Below are positions 19,005-27,501 of a stretch of DNA of 64,000 nt, piece after piece (the stretch's first letter is position 1; every line of letters starts with the position of its first letter). A program made the position numbers and the translations under genes. The stretch is from Clostridiales bacterium (GTDB taxonomy: Bacteria > Bacillota > Clostridia > Oscillospirales > Oscillospiraceae): the NCBI GenBank assembly GCA_022785125.1, contig JALFRA010000002.1:38169-102168 (forward strand). The letters run 5' to 3'. The notes below the pieces were generated by a model. It did no database searches, had not been told where the DNA came from, and saw only the letters and a list, made by a program, of their open reading frames with translations.

Positions 19005-19006
19005 GC

Positions 19007-19933
19007 TCACGCAGGCTCACACAGGACCGCCAGCCCCATGTGGTCCGCTACTTCCTGAATCTCCTCCAAGGTCAGCCCTGCACCGTGCATGGTCCAAACC
19101 ATATGACCGGAAAACAGTTCTGCCCAGAACTGCCGCTGTCCACTCTCGGTGGTCACCATGGTGATAGCCACCGTGACGCCATCCTGAGTCGTATAGTTTT
19201 CACCCTCGCCCAGGAAATACCGGTCCTCCACCTGCTTGGCCTGAGAAAACCAACTGTATGACAAGGTGAAGGATGCCCCATCCTCCCTCTGGTAGCCGCC
19301 GATGAAGGACTGGTAGACCAAATCGTCCCGCTCCAGGTCGGTCTCGCTCTGATACAGGCAGGTGCCAGGGATGGCCTCATAGTGCTCCTCCAACCAGCTC
19401 ACATCCCAGCCGGGCGTGGTCCACAGCCCATTGAGATTGGAGAGTTTCTCCGACTGGTAGAGTTCCGCCCGGCACGCAGTCTCCCCCTTTTGAAATCCAA
19501 AGGCCCGCATGGCGGTCCAGCCGTCTGTTTCCCCACCCTGCCGTTCCTCCAGCAGGGTACCGCCGGCATAGTTATTCCAGTTCTGCTCGTTTTCCTTCAC
19601 CAGTTGCGCAGGGTCAAAGTCTCCCCCCAGGCAGGTGGTATAGTATCCTCCCCCGTCCTCTTCAGCTTGCTGCAGCAATTCCTGCTCATCGTCAAAAAAG
19701 TGGACCCTGCTCTGAGAGATGGCGATCCCCACCGCTCCCGCGGCGGTCACCAAAGCGCAAACTACCGCTGCGGCCAGCGCCGTGCGCCCCACACGCCGGA
19801 CGGATTTTCTTCCTACCTTCTTTGCCAGCTTTTCCTGCTCCACTTGTTGCACAACCTCCTTCAACTGAATCTGCGTGGGTCCCATTTGCTCCAGTTCCAT
19901 CCGGAACGCCTGTTCAAAATTGGGTTCAAACAT
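19007..19933 (-). CDS. Probable anti-sigma factor, membrane protein (second ECF locus)
   Basis: 308 residues. A cytosolic N part with a basic stretch (KKVGRKSVRRVGR) precedes one membrane helix (ALAAAVVCALVTAAGAVGIAI, about residues 56-76) and an outside domain. The C-terminal fold suggests a DUF4367-like domain. It overlaps the end of the sigma gene by 8 nt. The start at 19933 follows GGAGGAAGGGAAC. If the sigma gene is dead, this gene may be losing its role. Confidence 0.7.
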   Translation of the reverse strand: MFEPNFEQAFRMELEQMGPTQIQLKEVVQQVEQEKLAKKVGRKSVRRVGRTALAAAVVCALVTAAGAVGIAISQSRVHFFDDEQELLQQAEEDGGGYYTTCLGGDFDPAQLVKENEQNWNNYAGGTLLEERQGGETDGWTAMRAFGFQKGETACRAELYQSEKLSNLNGLWTTPGWDVSWLEEHYEAIPGTCLYQSETDLERDDLVYQSFIGGYQREDGASFTLSYSWFSQAKQVEDRYFLGEGENYTTQDGVTVAITMVTTESGQRQFWAELFSGHMVWTMHGAGLTLEEIQEVADHMGLAVLCEPA

Positions 19934-20399
19934 GTTCCCTTCCTCCTTCCAGCTCCAGACGCAGCATACCTCTGGCACGGAACAGCCGCGTTTTGATGAC
20001 GCTCTCGCTTTTACCCAGAATCTCCCCGATCTCCGCCACGGTCAATCCCTCGTAGTAGTAGAGATGGACCGGCAGCCGGTACTTTTTTGGCAGGGACAGC
20101 ACCGCCTCCAGCACGCCCCCCTCCTCCGGCTGAGCCGGGGCGGTCAGGGTCTCACTGAGGGGCTAGGCGTGCCGCCAGGGGGAGCGGAACACATCGTTGA
20201 CGCAGTTGGCCGCCACACGCAGTAGCCAGGCTTTGCAGTGGGTCTCGTTTTCAAAGTCCGGCCCGCCCCGTATCAGCCGCAGGAAGGTCTCCTGCATCAC
20301 ATCCTGGGCGTCGGCATGGCTCCCCGTGCGTACATAGGCCAGCCGGTAAATGGACGGCCCGTAGGTATGTACGATGCGTTCCAGTTCCTCGTTGTCCAC
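19926..20399 (-). pseudogene. ECF sigma factor with an internal amber stop
   Basis: Region 2 (YRLAYVRTGSHADAQDVMQE) is encoded from 20399 and ends SPWRHA-stop at 20163-20165. Translation in the same frame continues PLSETLTAPAQPEEGG, then region 4 (VLEAVLSLPKKYR to LELEGGREHV) ending at 19926. Alignment to the intact paralogue at 17304-17786 shows one in-frame TAG and no frameshift. A GTG at 20114 with GGAGGAGG eight bases upstream could start region 4 separately. So this is either a nonsense mutation or a two-part sigma factor. Confidence 0.8.
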
Positions 20400-20431
20400 G
20401 GCGTTTCCTCCTTTCCGTTCGTTCTGCCCTA

Positions 20432-20461
20432 TATACGGACGGGCCGCCTTTCAGGTTACAA
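20432..20461 (-). promoter_or_regulatory. ECF-type promoter of the second sigma operon
   Basis: Minus strand TTGTAAC (20455-20461), a 17-nt spacer and CGTATA (20432-20437), 33 nt before the start codon: the same motif, spacing and distance as at 17818-17847. Confidence 0.75.
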
Positions 20462-20468
20462 ATCGCAC

Positions 20469-20501
20469 AAAAAAATTTGGGACCTGCCTCAGGCAGGTCC
20501 C
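20469..20501 (-). terminator. Terminator of the uracil-DNA glycosylase gene
   Basis: GGGACCTGCC / GGCAGGTCCC with a 3-nt loop. The minus-strand RNA then runs into a T-tract. It lies right before the second ECF promoter. Confidence 0.85.
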
Positions 20502-20506
20502 GCTGT

Positions 20507-21043
20507 TCAATCGTAGGTATGGTTGCAGATCTCCCGGATCTTGGCCTGGAGGGTCTTTAGATCCACAAAGCTTTCAGGCCGCTTGGAGGGGTCCCGCAGC
20601 AGAGCGGAAGGGTGGAACATGGCCATCATCCACACTCCGGCCTTCTCCATCCACTGTCCGTGCTCCCGGGTGATCTTGAAGTCGTCCTTCATCAGCCGAA
20701 TGGCGGCGATGCGCCCCAGGCAGACAATGATCTTGGGCCGGATCAGGGCCACCTGATTGCGCAGGTAACCGATGCAGGCCTCCTGCTCAATGTTCAATGG
20801 GTCCCGGTTTCCCGGCGGACGGCACTTGACCATGTTGCCGATAAACACCTTGTCCCGGCGCAGATCGATCATCTCCAGCATATCGTCCAGCAGCTGGCCC
20901 GCCCGGCCCACAAAGGGCCGTCCGGTCAGGTCCTCCTGTTCGCCGGGACCCTCGCCGATGAACATGACCTCCGCGTCCCGGGCGCCCTCGCCAAAGACCA
21001 CGTTGTGCCGGGTATCAGCCAGAGAGCACTTGCGGCAATCCAT
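20507..21043 (-). CDS. Family 4 uracil-DNA glycosylase
   Basis: 178 residues. Iron-sulfur ligands are visible as CRKC near the N terminus and the MVKCRPP / EQEACIGYL pair. The motif [20 protein letters not shown] and the C-terminal MFHPSALLR are typical. It removes uracil from DNA. The homologous reading frame (NWDELYAEC) extends 12 codons before the ATG at 21043 with GGAGGAC upstream, but contains no normal start codon. The true start is therefore uncertain, or a small change has hit the 5' end. Confidence 0.88.
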   Translation of the reverse strand: MDCRKCSLADTRHNVVFGEGARDAEVMFIGEGPGEQEDLTGRPFVGRAGQLLDDMLEMIDLRRDKVFIGNMVKCRPPGNRDPLNIEQEACIGYLRNQVALIRPKIIVCLGRIAAIRLMKDDFKITREHGQWMEKAGVWMMAMFHPSALLRDPSKRPESFVDLKTLQAKIREICNHTYD

Positions 21044-21164
21044 ACATTCAGCGTAGAGCTCATCCCAGTTCTTCGTGTCCTCCGCCCCCTTTCTTCGAGG
21101 ATTTTCCCCATTGTAACATAGGGCCGCCCTCCTTGCCTAGGGCAGATTTTGTCAAAATTCACAG

Positions 21165-21193
21165 TTGCTTTTCCACGCAAAAGCGCATATACT
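21165..21193 (+). promoter_or_regulatory. Promoter of the T-box / aspS-gatCAB operon
   Basis: TTGCTT (21165-21170), a 17-nt spacer and TATACT (21188-21193), just upstream of the T-box leader. Confidence 0.75.
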
Positions 21194-21199
21194 ACGCCC

Positions 21200-21459
21200 A
21201 TAAAGGCTGCGACAAAGACCGCCGCCCGTGAGAGCCGACAGAGAATCCGGGTCACCGACTGAGAGCCCGGTCCGGCAGGATGGGATGGCGCAACACATTT
21301 GAGCCGGCGTTTCGAGTCCCGTTGGGAGGTAGGGCCGCCCGTCTCACCCGCGTTAAGGGTTCCGAGTGGCGTCCGTTGCACACGACGGCGCAATTTTGGG
21401 TGGTACCGCGGAGTTGATTCCGTCCCGAAGTCGTATTGTACGACTTCGGGACTTTTTTT
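21200..21459 (+). ncRNA. T-box leader (tRNA-sensing riboswitch)
   Basis: The conserved T-box core GGGTGGTACCGCGG is at 21398-21411. It is followed by a terminator with a perfect 14-bp stem (21422-21435 / 21439-21452) and seven T. Uncharged tRNA would pair with the T-box bulge and open the antiterminator. A GAC triplet occurs in the stem I area (about 21257), which fits tRNA-Asp and the aspS gene downstream; Asn is also possible. I have not folded stem I. Confidence 0.92.
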
Positions 21460-21491
21460 ATTTTTTTCAAATAAGAAAGGTTGTGAACGGT

Positions 21492-22789
21492 ATGGTATTC
21501 CTGGCAAAACAAATCGATAAAGCGGTGGAGGGCCGGAATAACCAGCCCGTCACCCTCCACGGCGCGGTCCACGCCCTGCGGGACATGGGCGGCATCACCT
21601 TCGTCACCCTGCGTACCCGCACCGGCCTGGTCCAGTGTGTCTGCACCCAAAAGGACGCCCTGGATGGGGCCACCGAGGAGTGCGCCGTTACCGCCGCCGG
21701 TATGTGGCGCATTGAACCCCGTGCTCCCGGCGGGAAAGAGCTGACCGACGCCACCCTCACCGTCCTGTCCCGCCCCGCCGCCCCTCTGCCTGTGCCCCTG
21801 TCCAAGAAGAAGCTGGACCTGAATCTGGACACCGAGCTGGGCCTGCGGCCGGTGGTGTTGAGAGCCCCCAACGAGCGGGCAGTGTTCCGCATCCAGGCCG
21901 CTATCGGCAGAGCCTTCCGGGACTACCTCCAGAGGGAAGGTTTTACCGAGATCCACACCCCCAAGATCGTCCACGCCGGAGCTGAGGGCGGGTCCAACAT
22001 CTTCCGGCTGGATTACTTCGGCAAAAAGGCTTTCCTGGCCCAGTCTCCCCAGTTCTACAAGCAAACTATGGTGGGAGCCTTCGAGCGGGTGTACGAGGTA
22101 GCTCCCGTGTTCCGAGCGGAGAAACACGCCACCCAGCGGCACCTGAACGAGTACACCTCCCTGGACTTCGAGATGGGCTATATCCAGTCCTTCACCGAAA
22201 TCATGGAGATGGAACAGGGCTTTCTCCAGCACCTGATGGAACTGCTGAAGCAGGAATATTCCACCGAGCTGGCCCTGCTGGATGTGGAGCTGCCCGACGT
22301 TTCCAAAATCCCCGCCGTCCGCTTTGACGAGATCAAGCGGCTGGCGGCGGAGAAGTACGGCTACCAGATCCGGGACCCCTTCGATCTGGAGCCGGAGGAG
22401 GAACACGCCATCGGCAAGTACGCCAAGGAGGAGTGGGGCAGCGACTTCGTGTTCATTACCCATTATCCCAGTAAAAAACGGCCCTTCTACGCCATGGACG
22501 ATCCCGCCGATCCCCGCTTCACCCTTTCCTTTGACCTGCTGTTCCGGGGCCTGGAGGTGACCACCGGTGGCCAGCGCATCCACGACTATGCCGCCCAGGT
22601 GGCCAAGATGGAGGCGCGGGACATGGAAACGGCGGAGTTTGAAAGCTATCTCATGATCCACAAGCACGGGATGCCCCCCACGGTGGGCTGGGCATCGGCC
22701 TGGAGCGGCTGACCATGCAGCTGTGCGGTTTGGACAACGTCCGCCGGGCCTGCCTGTTCCCCAGAGACCGCACCCGGCTTGAGCCTTAA
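21492..22789 (+). pseudogene. aspS: Non-discriminating (archaeal-type) aspartyl-tRNA synthetase, -1 frameshift near the 3' end
   Basis: A short class II AspRS without the bacterial GAD insert. The OB domain is at residues 1-110, and motif 2 is in FRAEKHATQRHLNEYTSLDFE. The reading frame breaks at a run of six C (22666-22671). One more C would continue [16 protein letters not shown] (motif 3) through to [11 protein letters not shown] and a stop at 22787. As written it ends early at 22712 without motif 3, which class II enzymes need. In an essential gene this suggests a sequencing or assembly error. Its gatCAB partners suggest it makes both Asp-tRNA-Asp and Asp-tRNA-Asn. Confidence 0.88.
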
Positions 22790-22801
22790 GGAGGATTGAA
22801 C

Positions 22802-23089
22802 ATGAAAATCACCGAAGATATGGTCGACTATATCTCCCAGCTCTCCCGGCTCCAGCTGCCGGCGAAGGAGAAAACCGCCATGACGGCGGAGCTGGAGCGC
22901 ATCGTGGCCTATATGGATGTGCTCAATACTCTGGATACCACCGATGTGGAGCCCCTGAGCCACATTTTCCCCCTGAAAAACGTGCTGCGCGCCGACGAGG
23001 TGGTCCCGTCCTATGACCGGGAGACCCTGCTGGCCGGGTCTCCCGCCGGGGACGGCGAGACCTTCCTGGTCCCCAAAGCGGTAGAGTGA
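22802..23089 (+). CDS. gatC: Asp/Glu-tRNA amidotransferase subunit C
   Basis: 95 residues. Typical GatC: ITEDMVDYISQLSRLQLPAKEK and the conserved VEPLSHIFPLKNVLRADEV. It stabilises the GatA-GatB interface. The ATG at 22802 is 7 nt after AAGGAGG, so the TTG at 22796 is rejected. It follows the aspS stop by 12 nt in one operon. Confidence 0.96.
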   Translation: MKITEDMVDYISQLSRLQLPAKEKTAMTAELERIVAYMDVLNTLDTTDVEPLSHIFPLKNVLRADEVVPSYDRETLLAGSPAGDGETFLVPKAVE

Positions 23090-23099
23090 GGTGGCACAC

Positions 23100-24542
23100 A
23101 TGGAACTGTATGAACTGACTGCTCTGGAGCTGGCTCAAAAGCTCCGCACCGGTGAGGTAAGACAGCAGGAGGCGGTGGAGGCCGCCCTCTCCCGCATCCA
23201 CGCCGCCCAGCCGGGCAACAACGCCTTCGTCACGTTGGACGGCCCCGCCTTCCCGGCAGCCGACCTGTCCGCCTCCCCCCTGGCTGGTATACCCATGGCC
23301 TACAAGGACAACATCTGCACCAAAGGGGTGCCCACCACCTGTGCTTCCAAGATTCTGGAGGGTTTCGTCCCCTGCTACGACGCCACCGTGGTGGAGCGGC
23401 TCTCTGCCGCCGGGGCGGTGTCCATGGGCAAGCTGAACATGGATGAGTTCGCTATGGGCTCCACCTCCGAGACCTCCCACTATGGCCCGGTAAAAAACCC
23501 CTGGGATCTGACCCGGGCGGCTGGCGGCTCCTCCGGCGGCGCTGCCGCTGCCGTGGCGGCCGGCGAGGTGTGGTACGCCATCGGCTCGGACACCGGCGGG
23601 TCCATCCGCCAGCCCGCCGCCTATTGCGGCGTCACCGGCATGAAGCCCACCTATGGCACTGTGTCCCGGTACGGCCTCATCGCCTACGCCTCCTCCCTGG
23701 ACCAGATGGGCCCCATCGCCAAGTCCGCCGCCGACTGTGCGGCGGTGCTGGACCTCATTCAGGGCAAGGACCCCCGGGACGGTACCAGCCTGGACGCCCC
23801 CGCCGGTGGGCTGCTCTCCTCCCTCACCGGCAATCTAAACGGTAAAAAGATTGGCCTGCCGGTGGACTGCTTCGGCGAGGGGCTGGACCCAGAGGTGCGT
23901 ACCGCCGTACTGGCCGCCGCCGAGGTGCTCAAGGCCCGTGGGGCCAAGGTGGAGGAGTTCGCCCTGCCGGTGATGGAGTATGTGATACCCACCTACTATA
24001 TCATCGCCGCCGCCGAGGCCTCCTCCAACCTGTCCCGGTTCGACGGCGTAAAATACGGCTGGCGGGCCGAGGACTATCAGGATCTCGCCGATCTCTACTG
24101 CAAGACCCGCACCCAGGGCTTTGGCTCCGAGGTAAAGCGGCGCATCCTGCTGGGCACCTTCGTGCTGTCCTCTGGTTACTACGATGCCTACTACAAAAAG
24201 GCCCTCCAGGTAAAGGCCCTCATCAAAAAGGCCTTTGACCAGGCTTTTTCCAAGTACGATCTGCTCCTCACCCCTGTGGCTCCCACCACCGCCCCCAAGC
24301 TGGGGGAGAGCCTCATCGATCCGCTGAAGATGTACCTCAGCGACAGTTACACTGTGTCGGTGAACCTGGCGGGCCTGCCCGCCCTGTCCATGCCCTGCGG
24401 CTTTGACAGCAAGGGTATGCCCATCGGCGCCCAGCTCATCGGTCCCGCCCTGGGCGACGGCGGGGTGCTCAACGCCGCCCATGCCTTCCAGCTGGACACC
24501 AACTGGCACAAGAAAAGCCCCAAAGGAGGTGACGCCCAATGA
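23100..24542 (+). CDS. gatA: Asp/Glu-tRNA amidotransferase subunit A
   Basis: 480 residues, the amidase-signature subunit that frees ammonia from glutamine. Catalytic Lys is in MAYKDNICT, the cis-Ser in GSDTGGSIRQPAA, and the signature is AAGGSSGGAAAAVAAGEVW. The ATG at 23100 follows GAGGTGG. It is 10 nt from gatC and overlaps gatB by ATGA, so translation is coupled. Confidence 0.97.
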   Translation: MELYELTALELAQKLRTGEVRQQEAVEAALSRIHAAQPGNNAFVTLDGPAFPAADLSASPLAGIPMAYKDNICTKGVPTTCASKILEGFVPCYDATVVERLSAAGAVSMGKLNMDEFAMGSTSETSHYGPVKNPWDLTRAAGGSSGGAAAAVAAGEVWYAIGSDTGGSIRQPAAYCGVTGMKPTYGTVSRYGLIAYASSLDQMGPIAKSAADCAAVLDLIQGKDPRDGTSLDAPAGGLLSSLTGNLNGKKIGLPVDCFGEGLDPEVRTAVLAAAEVLKARGAKVEEFALPVMEYVIPTYYIIAAAEASSNLSRFDGVKYGWRAEDYQDLADLYCKTRTQGFGSEVKRRILLGTFVLSSGYYDAYYKKALQVKALIKKAFDQAFSKYDLLLTPVAPTTAPKLGESLIDPLKMYLSDSYTVSVNLAGLPALSMPCGFDSKGMPIGAQLIGPALGDGGVLNAAHAFQLDTNWHKKSPKGGDAQ

Positions 24543-25960
24543 CCTGGGAAACCGTGATCGGTCTGGAGACCCATGTGGAGCTGGCCACCAGGACCAAGAT
24601 CTTCTGCCCCTGCACCACCCAATTCGGCGGCGCGCCCAACACCCACTGCTGCCCGGTATGTACCGGGATGCCGGGCGCCCTGCCGGTACTCAACGAAAAG
24701 GTACTGGAGTTTGCGGTGAAAGCCGGTCTGGCTCTGAACTGCGAGATCAGCCGTTTCAGCCGCTTTGACCGGAAGAACTACTTCTACCCCGACCTGCCCA
24801 AGGCCTATCAGATCTCCCAGCTCTACCTGCCCATCTGTCACGACGGTGCGGTGGACATTGGCGGCGGCAAGACCATCCGCATCCACGAGCTGCACATGGA
24901 GGAGGACGCGGGCAAGCTGCTCCACGACCCCTGGCTGGACCAGACCCGGGCGGATTACAACCGCTGCGGCGTGCCCTTGATCGAGGTCGTCACCGAGCCC
25001 GACTTTCGCTCGGCGGAGGAGGTCATTTCCTACCTGGAAAAGCTGCGCTCCACCCTGCAATACCTGGGTGTGTCCGACTGCAAGATGCAGGAGGGCTCCC
25101 TGCGGTGCGACGTGAACCTGTCGGTGCGTCCCGCCGGGTCCGCAGAGTTGGGCACCCGCACCGAGATGAAGAACCTGAACTCTTTCAAGGCCATTGCCCG
25201 GGCCATTGCCTACGAAGCCCGGCGACAGATTGAGCTCATTGAGGAGGGCAAACGGGTGATCCAGGAGACCCGCCGCTGGGATGAGAACAAGGACGCCACC
25301 TACGCCATGCGCTCCAAGGAGAACGCCCAGGATTACCGCTACTTTCCCGATCCGGACATCCCGCCCCTGGAGCTGTCGGAGGAGTATATCGAAGGGCTGC
25401 GGGCCACCCAGCCCGAGCTGGCGGAGGCCAAGCGGGCGCGGTATCAGCATGACTGGGGTCTGCCTGTTTACGACACGGAGATGATCACCAGCCAGAAAGC
25501 CCTGGCCGACTTTTTCGAGGAAGTGGTGGCTCTGGGGGCCGATCCCAAGCAGGCCGCCAACTGGATCATGGGCCAGGTGCTGGGCCAGCTGTCCGCCCAC
25601 GGCCTGGAGGCCCAGGACATGAAGCTGACGCCTCCCACCATGGCCAGGCTCATCGCCCTGGTCCAGAAGGGCAAACTTAACCGCAACACCGCCGTTAAGG
25701 TCTTTGAGGCCATCTTTGCTGAGGATGGAGACGTGGATGCTTATATTCAGGAACACGGTCTGGCCCAGGTATCCGACGCCGGACTGGTGACCGCCGTGGT
25801 GGAGCAGGTACTCTCCGACAACCAGAAATCGGTGGAGGACTTCAAGTCCGGCAAGGAGAAGGCCTTCGGTTTTCTGGTGGGTCAGGTCATGCGGCAGCTG
25901 AAGGGGCAGGCCTCCCCGGCGGTGGTCCACCAGGTGCTGCGGGAGAAGCTGTCCCGGTAG
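24539..25960 (+). CDS. gatB: Asp/Glu-tRNA amidotransferase subunit B
   Basis: 473 residues, complete. The kinase-like cradle starts WETVIGLETHVELATRTKIFC with zinc-type cysteines (CCPVCTGMPGALPV). DRKNYFYPDLPKAYQISQ and the C-terminal YqeY-like tail (SVEDFKSGKEKAFGFLVGQVM) are present. It activates the Asp on tRNA-Asn (or Glu on tRNA-Gln) for amidation. It is the last gene of the T-box operon. Confidence 0.97.
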   Translation: MTWETVIGLETHVELATRTKIFCPCTTQFGGAPNTHCCPVCTGMPGALPVLNEKVLEFAVKAGLALNCEISRFSRFDRKNYFYPDLPKAYQISQLYLPICHDGAVDIGGGKTIRIHELHMEEDAGKLLHDPWLDQTRADYNRCGVPLIEVVTEPDFRSAEEVISYLEKLRSTLQYLGVSDCKMQEGSLRCDVNLSVRPAGSAELGTRTEMKNLNSFKAIARAIAYEARRQIELIEEGKRVIQETRRWDENKDATYAMRSKENAQDYRYFPDPDIPPLELSEEYIEGLRATQPELAEAKRARYQHDWGLPVYDTEMITSQKALADFFEEVVALGADPKQAANWIMGQVLGQLSAHGLEAQDMKLTPPTMARLIALVQKGKLNRNTAVKVFEAIFAEDGDVDAYIQEHGLAQVSDAGLVTAVVEQVLSDNQKSVEDFKSGKEKAFGFLVGQVMRQLKGQASPAVVHQVLREKLSR

Positions 25961-25974
25961 TTGTTCCCCATGCC

Positions 25975-26003
25975 TTGACATTTTTCTGTCCTTCTGTTAT
26001 GCT
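25975..26003 (+). promoter_or_regulatory. Promoter of the MATE gene leader
   Basis: TTGACA (25975-25980), a 17-nt spacer and TATGCT (25998-26003), near consensus, 14 nt after gatB. Confidence 0.8.
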
Positions 26004-26009
26004 CTTATC

Positions 26010-26113
26010 CACAAATAAACCATGTGCATGACGCCCGTCACCGGATGGGCGAGACAACGTGCCTGAGTATATTCCGTAGGTCTTTGAAGGAATATACTCA
26101 GGCACGTTTTTTA
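26010..26113 (+). ncRNA. Structured leader with terminator, candidate riboswitch (guanidine-IV / mepA type?)
   Basis: The leader folds a CGCCC/GGGCG hairpin (about 26035-26051). Then comes a perfect 19-bp stem (26057-26075 / 26089-26107) with a 13-nt loop and a T-run, ending 23 nt before the MATE start codon. A terminator between a strong promoter and its own gene implies attenuation. Guanidine-IV (mepA motif) riboswitches sit before MATE genes in Clostridia. I could not confirm the conserved aptamer bases, so the class is a hypothesis. Confidence 0.55.
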
Positions 26114-26135
26114 TTTGGACCCAGGAGGACGGACC

Positions 26136-27437
26136 ATGCGGCGGACCTTTTTCAAGTACATCTCCTTAAATATGCTGGGTGCCCTTGGGCTGTCCGGCTA
26201 CATCATGGCGGACACCTTTTTTGTGTCCAACCAACTGGGCTCCGACGGATTGGCGGCCCTCAATCTGGCCATTCCCATCTTCGGCCTCATCAACGGACTT
26301 GGCATCCTGCTGGGTATCGGCGGCGCCACCCGCTACTCCATCTGCCGGTATCAGGGGGATGAGGACCGGGCCAACCGCACCTTTACCCTGGTCCTGCTGA
26401 CGGGACTGGTACTGGGAGTTTTGCTGGCCCTGCTGGGCGCTTTCTGCGCCCAACCCATTGCCCTGCTGCTGGGGGCCAACACCGACACACTGCCCCTGTG
26501 TACCGTTTACCTGCGTACGGTACTCCTTTTCTCCCCTTGTTTTCTGCTCAACCATGTCATGGTATGCTTCGTCCGCAACGACGGCAATCCCAAGCTGGCC
26601 ATGGCCGCCATGCTCACCGGCAGTCTGGCCAACATCGCCCTGGACTATCTCTTCCTCTATCCATTGAATATGGGCATTTTCGGCGCGGCACTGGCAACCG
26701 GCACCGCCCCGGTGATCGGGCTGTGTCTCTCCTCCCTCCACAGTCTTACCGGCCGGAATCAGTACCAACTGGCCCGGCCCGCCACCCCGGCCTGGTCCCT
26801 GGCCGACGTGGCCGGTCTGGGCAGCGCCGCCTTCCTCAATGAGTTTACCTCCTGTATGGTGCTGGCCCTCTATAATCTGTTGATGCTGCAAGCCGCCGGC
26901 ACGGTGGGCGTGGCGGCCTACGGCGTGGTAGCCAATCTGGCTCTTATGGCCCTGGCCCTGTTTACCGGTCTGTCCCAGGGGGCCCAGCCCCTGATCAGTC
27001 AGGCCTATGGCCGTGGTGATACCCATGAGGTCAGGCAACTCTGCCGCATGGCTCTGCTGGTAGCCTTCTTCACCGGACTGGCCCTAGCCCTTATCGCCCA
27101 GTTTGCCGCCCAGCCACTCGTGGCGCTTTTCAATCGGGATGGGAACCCAGTCCTGGCACGGATCGCCGTGGACGGACTTCGGCTCTATTTCTGGGGTTTC
27201 CTCTGTGCCGGCCCCAACATCATCACCGCGGCCTTTCTGGGCGCCGCCGAGCAGCCCCGGGCTTCCTTCTTTCTCTCCCTGTTCCGGGGCGGTGTGGGTA
27301 TTGCCGCGCTGGTGCTTCTGCTGGCGTGGCTGCTGGGACTCACCGGGATCTGGCTTGCCTTCCCGGTCACCGAGTTGATTACCCTGTTTTGGGGCCTGGG
27401 TGTCAGCCGCAGGGCACTCACTGCCTCACAATCTTAA
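26136..27437 (+). CDS. MATE-family multidrug/cation efflux transporter
   Basis: 433 residues with 12 predicted membrane helices in two similar halves. Typical MATE sequence includes YIMADTFFVSNQLGSDGLAA in helix 1-2, VRNDGNPKLAMAAMLTG and GAQPLISQAYGRGD. It exports organic cations or drugs using an ion gradient. The ATG at 26136 follows CCAGGAGGACGG. It has its own promoter and terminator-containing leader, so it is likely induced by a small molecule. Confidence 0.92.
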   Translation: MRRTFFKYISLNMLGALGLSGYIMADTFFVSNQLGSDGLAALNLAIPIFGLINGLGILLGIGGATRYSICRYQGDEDRANRTFTLVLLTGLVLGVLLALLGAFCAQPIALLLGANTDTLPLCTVYLRTVLLFSPCFLLNHVMVCFVRNDGNPKLAMAAMLTGSLANIALDYLFLYPLNMGIFGAALATGTAPVIGLCLSSLHSLTGRNQYQLARPATPAWSLADVAGLGSAAFLNEFTSCMVLALYNLLMLQAAGTVGVAAYGVVANLALMALALFTGLSQGAQPLISQAYGRGDTHEVRQLCRMALLVAFFTGLALALIAQFAAQPLVALFNRDGNPVLARIAVDGLRLYFWGFLCAGPNIITAAFLGAAEQPRASFFLSLFRGGVGIAALVLLLAWLLGLTGIWLAFPVTELITLFWGLGVSRRALTASQS

Positions 27438-27449
27438 ATGCAAAAATAA

Positions 27450-27491
27450 AACTCCCCCTGATCCAGCCTTTCGGCTGGATCAGGGGGAGTT
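27450..27491. terminator. Bidirectional terminator between the MATE and Na/Pi genes
   Basis: Perfect 19-bp stem (27450-27468 / 27473-27491) with loop TTTC. The T-run is on the minus-strand side. Confidence 0.85.
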
Positions 27492-27501
27492 GTGCTTTGC
27501 C

